Both the position numbers and the translations under genes were made by a program. Of a stretch of 64,000 bases of DNA, positions 59,287 through 64,000 are shown piece after piece; the first letter of the stretch is position 1; each line of letters starts with the position of its first letter. Origin of the DNA: Phlebopus portentosus (lineage: Eukaryota > Basidiomycota > Agaricomycetes > Boletales > Boletinellaceae); assembly GCA_037892935.1 (NCBI GenBank), contig JAYXKI010000013.1, positions 1,178,001 through 1,242,000 on the forward strand, read 5' to 3'. Below the pieces are notes generated by a model, which saw nothing but the letters and a program-made list of their open reading frames with translations, did no database searches and was not told where the DNA came from.

Positions 59287-62200
59287 CTATGATCCTAGAA
59301 CAAACCTCCTCCAAGGACTCTTCTTCCTAACCTCACCGTCATCATCTATAATCCGGTTGATCACTGAGATCTCATCATCGTCCGCATCAGAGCCCATGCC
59401 ATCTCGACCTTGTCCAGTAGCATCGGCTTGAGTTTTCTTGAACTCGAAGGGAAGCATGACTGCGCGGTCGATAGCGACAGGCAGGCCTCGATGTCGGCCT
59501 CTAAGCATGACGATCACCATGACGAGTTTCGAGAGGGGCGTGAAAGCGCCGGAGAAAGAGAAGTTAGCCTGGAGGTGTCGGGGTCGGGGTCGAAGAATGA
59601 GACATCTAAACGAGAGATAGAGATGAGATCATGTACTCACGTAGGGAACTCCCATGCTCATTCCAACACCGGAGTAGGCAGAGATGATCTCAAATACTGG
59701 GTTGCGAGATGTTAATGGGTTATACACTCCAAAATGAAGGAGTAGAAGCCTATAAGAAAAGCGGTACGCACTCAGAGCGAATATAGTAAACCACTCGAAA
59801 TTATTCGAGTCTCTTATCTTGCCTCGCTCGATAATACAAAGGAGGACCAGGACGAGGCCGAGCCACCACATATCTTATTACCGAGTCACCGAGTCAGAAC
59901 AGAACAGCTCCCGTGCGCGATAACAAAATACGGACCGAACGAGAGTTGTCTCCTCGCATGCCATGCAAGGTACCTGCCCACCGACGCAGGCTTCGTCCCT
60001 TCCACATTCGGTTCGGCCTCGTCATCTTCTTCCTCCTCGTCCTCAAAGACGCCTAGGGACTTCTCTTCGTAGACGTTTGTAGCTTGAACACTGACGAAAG
60101 GATGCGTTAATTAGTCTTATGGCAATGCGATAGATGATTATCTTGCCTCAGGGCGATAGGATCTACAATACGCAGCAAGGGTCAAATCTATCTCCGAAAA
60201 CAAAGGAAAAGAGCAAAGACAACATACAAACACCAAGGTACATTACAATTACGAACGCCACCCTTTCATCCAAAAAACCAATCAGTTCACACCAAGCTCA
60301 GAAGAAAGATGCCAACAAGAAAACGTACTGCAAAGCGGGTGCCATAGCTGAGATCGACATCGTCGCAAACCCAGCAGCTCTCGCGCATGTCGACTGTAAT
60401 ACCCCAATAGCAAACCGTACACCAAGAGGGATTTCCTCGAATGTGTCCACGCCGATATTCAGGACGAGGAAGAGGAACCAGTCTATACAGCTACATATTC
60501 ATATGGTCAGAAGGGTAGTGAGAAACGAGGAAGAAGCAGCGAAATGCGAGATGAAGCGTACTTGAGTAAGATGACAACAGCTAGAAGAAGCCACGTCTGA
60601 TGAGAAGGAAAGAGGTATATGTAACATCGACGAGGATGATCGAGCAGGAAATGTAGTGTTTCGCCGAGTCGTGTACCTGATGAGAACTTCGCGATGGACC
60701 ATCTACGATGATGCGAATCGATAATTCAATAGTGAGTCAGTACGTTGCAAGGCAGGACTTACATGAAAAATCGGAGACTGATGATCCAGGAATGACATAT
60801 TGAGCTTTGATGTGGGACATCCTTTTAAATCACGAAACTTACAAAACTGGCTAAAATCGTCCATTAATCGATCAACTCATTCGCTTAAACAGAAGAAGAA
60901 AAAGAACTTACATACGCCAAATAGCCCGCCAAGATCAAGAACGTGCACACGAATACCAGGGGGTAAGCTTCCTGGAAGGGCACCATGCTCTGATCCACTA
61001 ACGACATCCCCGACGTCGTATACGCCGAAACCACCTGGAAAGCGCTGTACCACACGGGCGAGACGTGCTGATGTAAATTTGGAGGATTGAACGCCGATGA
61101 CCACCGGGATATGGACATGTAGGGTGCAACGATCGTGAAGGAGAGGAGTTGAGTCATGATCTGGTACTGTTAAAACGAGACGGAAAATACATAGTGATTG
61201 AATAATCAAGATAATGGATATAGCTAGGGAAGAGAAGAGAAAGAAAACGCACGATAGCGATAATCCAAAGCAGCGCATTCAGCGCACGGTACTCCACTCC
61301 GCCCAGCTCTTCTAGATTCTCCTCCGTCAAATCATAAAACTTGCTATTCCGCCCAATAAGCGCACTGAAGCTCTCCGAGAAGTACTTCACCGAGTTCTTC
61401 ATCTTGTTCCTCATTTTCTCATCTTCATCCCTCGGTTGTTGATGCGAATGGAGAGTGCTGATTCGCGTTAGGGTTCGGCGGAGTCCCGGTACGGCTTTTC
61501 GTCTGAAAAGCTTGTAGAGGATAGTCGTTGGGTAGGGAAAGCCGCCGTACCCTTGGTTCTTTGTTGCTGGGAGCGGAGGAGGGAGTGGATTGTGTATAGG
61601 TCCGTTATTAAGAGGGTCGTGGGTGCCTCGCAGCGTCTGGCTCCGATGTGTCCACACTGTTGTCCGTCGACGCATCGGGGCTCCGCCTGGAGGAATGTAC
61701 GCTGACCATGAGAGACAACAAAAGCTGATAAGCCATGAAGAAGGAAAGTGAGAGGTAGAGAAATACGTACTCCGATCGTCATGTACGATGTCATCTGACG
61801 GTCGATAGCTACTCGCGACGACCGGACTTTCCACTCGCGCACCAAAATATCCTTCTTCACTTATCCTCCCATCACGGCCACTCGCATGCGACACAGAAAC
61901 ACCATCGTCACGTCCCAAATCATTCTGTGCTTGAGCTCGATCTTGGACCTGATCCTGGAACGTCACGGTATGCGTCGTCTGCACGGGTGCAAGCGGTACA
62001 CCTCCCACTTCACCAGTCTGATTTACGGGACCGTCATTCCGGAGAGTAGACGCCTGCGAGGGGAAGGCACAGTCCGAACTGAGCGGCTCGTCCTCTGGTA
62101 CAGTGTCTAGAATGACTGCTCCATTCGGGTCTACGCGCCTCGGCGTAGCGGAGGTTCGGCGGATTGCGTCGGGCCGGACCGTACCAGTACCGCGCCTTCC

Positions 62201-63067
62201 GGGTTTCTCATTCATGTTCACTCCATCCACCTGCGTATGTATACTCGCGTTCCGCGCGTGCAGCGAAGGATGAATAGTGAACACATTCGTGAGTCGTCTG
62301 AGTAGAGGAGCTCTTTGCGCTGCGCGAGCTTTGCGCTTCGCGATTTCGGTCTCGACGATGTGTTGGAGGCGTTTGTTGAAGTACCGTCTGTCGTCATCGC
62401 GTTATGGGAATGAATAAAAAAAGGAGAAGATAGAAGTTTGCATGCTCGTGAGCGCGGAAATGAAGAGGGCGAAGGGCGTGCAAGACGTACTTTCGGATGT
62501 AGACCATCACCCACGACACCGCGACCTGATTATTTCCGCGGTCGTCATCAGCTAACATGCTCCTTCATCACGGCCCAACGTCAAAGCGAAACGAGCACCC
62601 ACCGGATTCCCAATAGTCGACTGGACGAACAAGATGGCCTGCTGAAACCCCGTGAGTCCGCTCAAGTCGACGGGCGCGAGTCCGCATCCCGTGCCTGCGC
62701 TAAAGCATATGAAGAGCGCGTCGATGTACGATACGTGCGTCGTTGAGCCATTTGCGGCATAGAAGATGCCCGAGAAGATGAGAGGGGTAAATGTGCTAAT
62801 TGAGAGGAGAGTGAAGAGTCAATGGGCGTCAATTGATACAAAGTGCGACGAGCGTCAATCAGCCAGTGGCACAGGCACACACGCGACGACAAGAGAAGAG
62901 TAAATGCAAATGTTAATCGTGGCATGAGCGTCTAAAGACAAGACATGAAGAGCAAAAGACGAGACATACAAGAAAAGGACGTGTACCCGGAAGAAGTTCA
63001 GATGTTCAACAAAGTCCGACCAGAGCTTGCCTATACGTTCGCGTAGGCCCGGACTAGTAGAGTCCAT
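59287..63067 (-). CDS. TRK1: TRK-type potassium transporter
   Basis: High-affinity K+ uptake transporter of the plasma membrane. ATG at 63,065-63,067 starts MDSTSPGLRERIGKLWSDF; a second exon carries TFTPLIFSGIFYAANG and YIDALFICFSAGTGCGLAPV, the first P-loop. A long hydrophilic loop (about 62,280-61,450), rich in Pro, Arg and acidic residues, is typical of fungal TRK proteins between the first and second membrane units. P-loop 2 is SAYTTSGMSLVDQSM (about 61,010), P-loop 3 lies at 60,340-60,400 (RAAGFAT-type) and P-loop 4 is SAYSGVGMSMGVPY (about 59,670). The end, MLRGRHRGLPVAIDRAVMLP then an acidic tail to RRFVLGS, is the usual C-terminus. LQFLLDHPRRC-type sequence links it to the pseudogene at 12,490-13,560. 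About ten introns, no break seen. Confidence 0.9.
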
Positions 63068-63652
63068 CGGTCGCCACTCTAGGGGGGGGCAAAAAATCAA
63101 GGAGTAAGAAACCAGAGAGAAAGAGCGATAACAAGGAGGGAGCGTTAGAGAATAAAAAGGTGAATTGCACGGTGGCGACACGATAAAGGGCTAGAATATA
63201 AATAAAATATTGAAAGAGCACAGCAGCGTGTCGATGGCATCGAAGCTCAGATCTCGGCTCACTTCATCATGGAGTTATTCTTCATTTCCTAGGATTTGAC
63301 TTGCTCTCTTACAGACCAGCCTGCATAGGGTCAAACCCTGACGTAAATACTCATGTTTGTGGTTACTATGGAAAGAAAACAATGCTTCCGCGATGTGCAG
63401 TACCTTTGATCCAATTGAATGAGATTTACTTCCGGTCTCTCGAGTCAGAACACTCTCAGATTACTTAACTCACCTTCACATTAAGGATCACTTCGCACAC
63501 TTGCCTATCCACTCCGCGCCAAAGCATCCACTTCGCTGGCTGCGTCATTTTAATTATACAGACATGAGTAGTGGGGCCGGTACATCCTATCCCCAACACG
63601 AGTGGAATGAAGAAAACACAAAGAACCGACGCGTAACACGTTCTAGTTTATA
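63068..63652. other. TRK promoter region and 3' flank of next gene
   Basis: No supported gene; a G7 run lies near 63,083. Nothing else recognised. Confidence 0.5.
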
Positions 63653-64000
63653 TCAGCAGGCATCGCTCTCGCGCTTTTCCTCCTTTTCTTTCCGTTTCTT
63701 TTTCTTTTCTTTCTTCTCCTTTTTCTCTTCACGTTCTCGCCTTTTCTTCGCCGACTCGTCGTGAACGTCATCGGTTGCTGGCGCGGCCTTCGAAGGCACG
63801 GATTTCGTCGGTTTTGATTTTGACTTTCTCTCTTCGTTCCTCACTTCCACATCAGCTTCCTCCTGGATTGCATCTTCTTCCCGTTTATCTCCCTTTCGTT
63901 TCTTCTTCTCCTTCTTTTCCTTCTTCCTCTTAGTCTTCACCTCCCCCTCCTCGTCCTGTGGACCATCGAGCTCGCCACGGTCGCCGTCAGGATCCGGAGA
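63653..64000 (-). CDS. Lysine/glutamate-rich C-terminus of a gene cut by the window edge
   Basis: Only the last ~115 codons are inside the window. An acidic stretch (GELDGPQDEEGEV) is followed by KKEKKEKKKRKGDKREED, a Ser/Lys/Pro section and a final run of KKEKKEKKKKRKEKEEK before DAC and stop. Such KKE/D tails are common at the end of nucleolar proteins such as Nop58 or Cbf5, but composition alone cannot identify the protein. The frame is open to the edge. Confidence 0.6.
   Translation of the reverse strand, partial: SPDPDGDRGELDGPQDEEGEVKTKRKKEKKEKKKRKGDKREEDAIQEEADVEVRNEERKSKSKPTKSVPSKAAPATDDVHDESAKKRREREEKKEKKEKKKKRKEKEEKRESDAC

Noticed and set aside
60134..60565. Plus-strand ORF in the TRK gene
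   Set aside because: It is the reverse frame of the third P-loop region; the same kind of reverse frame appears opposite the TRK pseudogene at 12,815-13,075.
1..64000. tRNA, rRNA or snRNA genes
   Set aside because: I looked for box A/B-like and cloverleaf-compatible sequence and saw none that would stand without a covariance-model search.

Overview
This is a window from a filamentous basidiomycete nuclear genome, most likely an Agaricomycete. The genes are broken by many short introns (about 50-90 bp), and several products are recognisable fungal or basidiomycete proteins: a TRAPPC11 subunit, a TRK potassium transporter, allantoate-permease-type MFS carriers, a Ras-like GTPase with the CaaX box CIIM, and small Cys-rich metallothioneins. 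No bacterial or organellar features were seen. Exon coordinates come from reading splice signals by eye, so gene ends are firmer than internal junctions.

Left host region (1-26.2 kb): about 4 kb without a recognisable gene, then TRAPPC11 (4.2-9.1 kb, +), two tiny and mutually different metallothionein genes (9.56 and 10.72 kb, +), a strip of TACG/CGTA-rich repeats carrying a 212-bp Tc1/mariner-type MITE (11.7 kb), a decayed partial copy of the TRK transporter (12.5-13.6 kb, +), a convergent pair of paralogous multi-span membrane proteins (14.5-17.3 kb, + and 18.0-20.2 kb, -), and a first MFS transporter (22.7-25.2 kb, -).

Central island (26,208-51,610): a 25,403-bp segment bounded by 84-bp terminal inverted repeats that appear identical, starting TATGGTGTACC, and flanked by a 7-bp direct repeat, TGAGTGG. 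I read it as a single large DNA transposon. Near its right end is an intact five-exon gene for a retroviral-type (rve) DDE integrase, sharing a 134-bp divergent promoter with a BTB/POZ gene. Further in are a JmjC-domain gene, an unrecognised acidic protein gene and an intact Ras-like GTPase whose reading frame seems to need a 2-nt micro-exon. The left third is a scrap-yard of host gene fragments joined together: nucleoporin TPR/MLP1, glutamate synthase and Hsp70. Eight copies of a 33-bp palindrome, usually next to CACGTG, were found and all lie inside the island; four of them head the units of a ~444-bp tandem array into which an LTR (now solo) has inserted. A dense CACATG array lies just inside the right terminal repeat and a C-tract minisatellite just inside the left one.

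Right host region (51.6-64 kb): two more MFS transporters in tandem (51.9-54.4 and 55.5-58.1 kb, -), clearly duplicates with shared upstream DNA, then the full TRK potassium transporter (59.3-63.1 kb, -), and the lysine-rich C-terminal end of a gene running off the window. Removing the island puts three same-strand MFS genes next to each other, so the element appears to have landed in a pre-existing MFS cluster.
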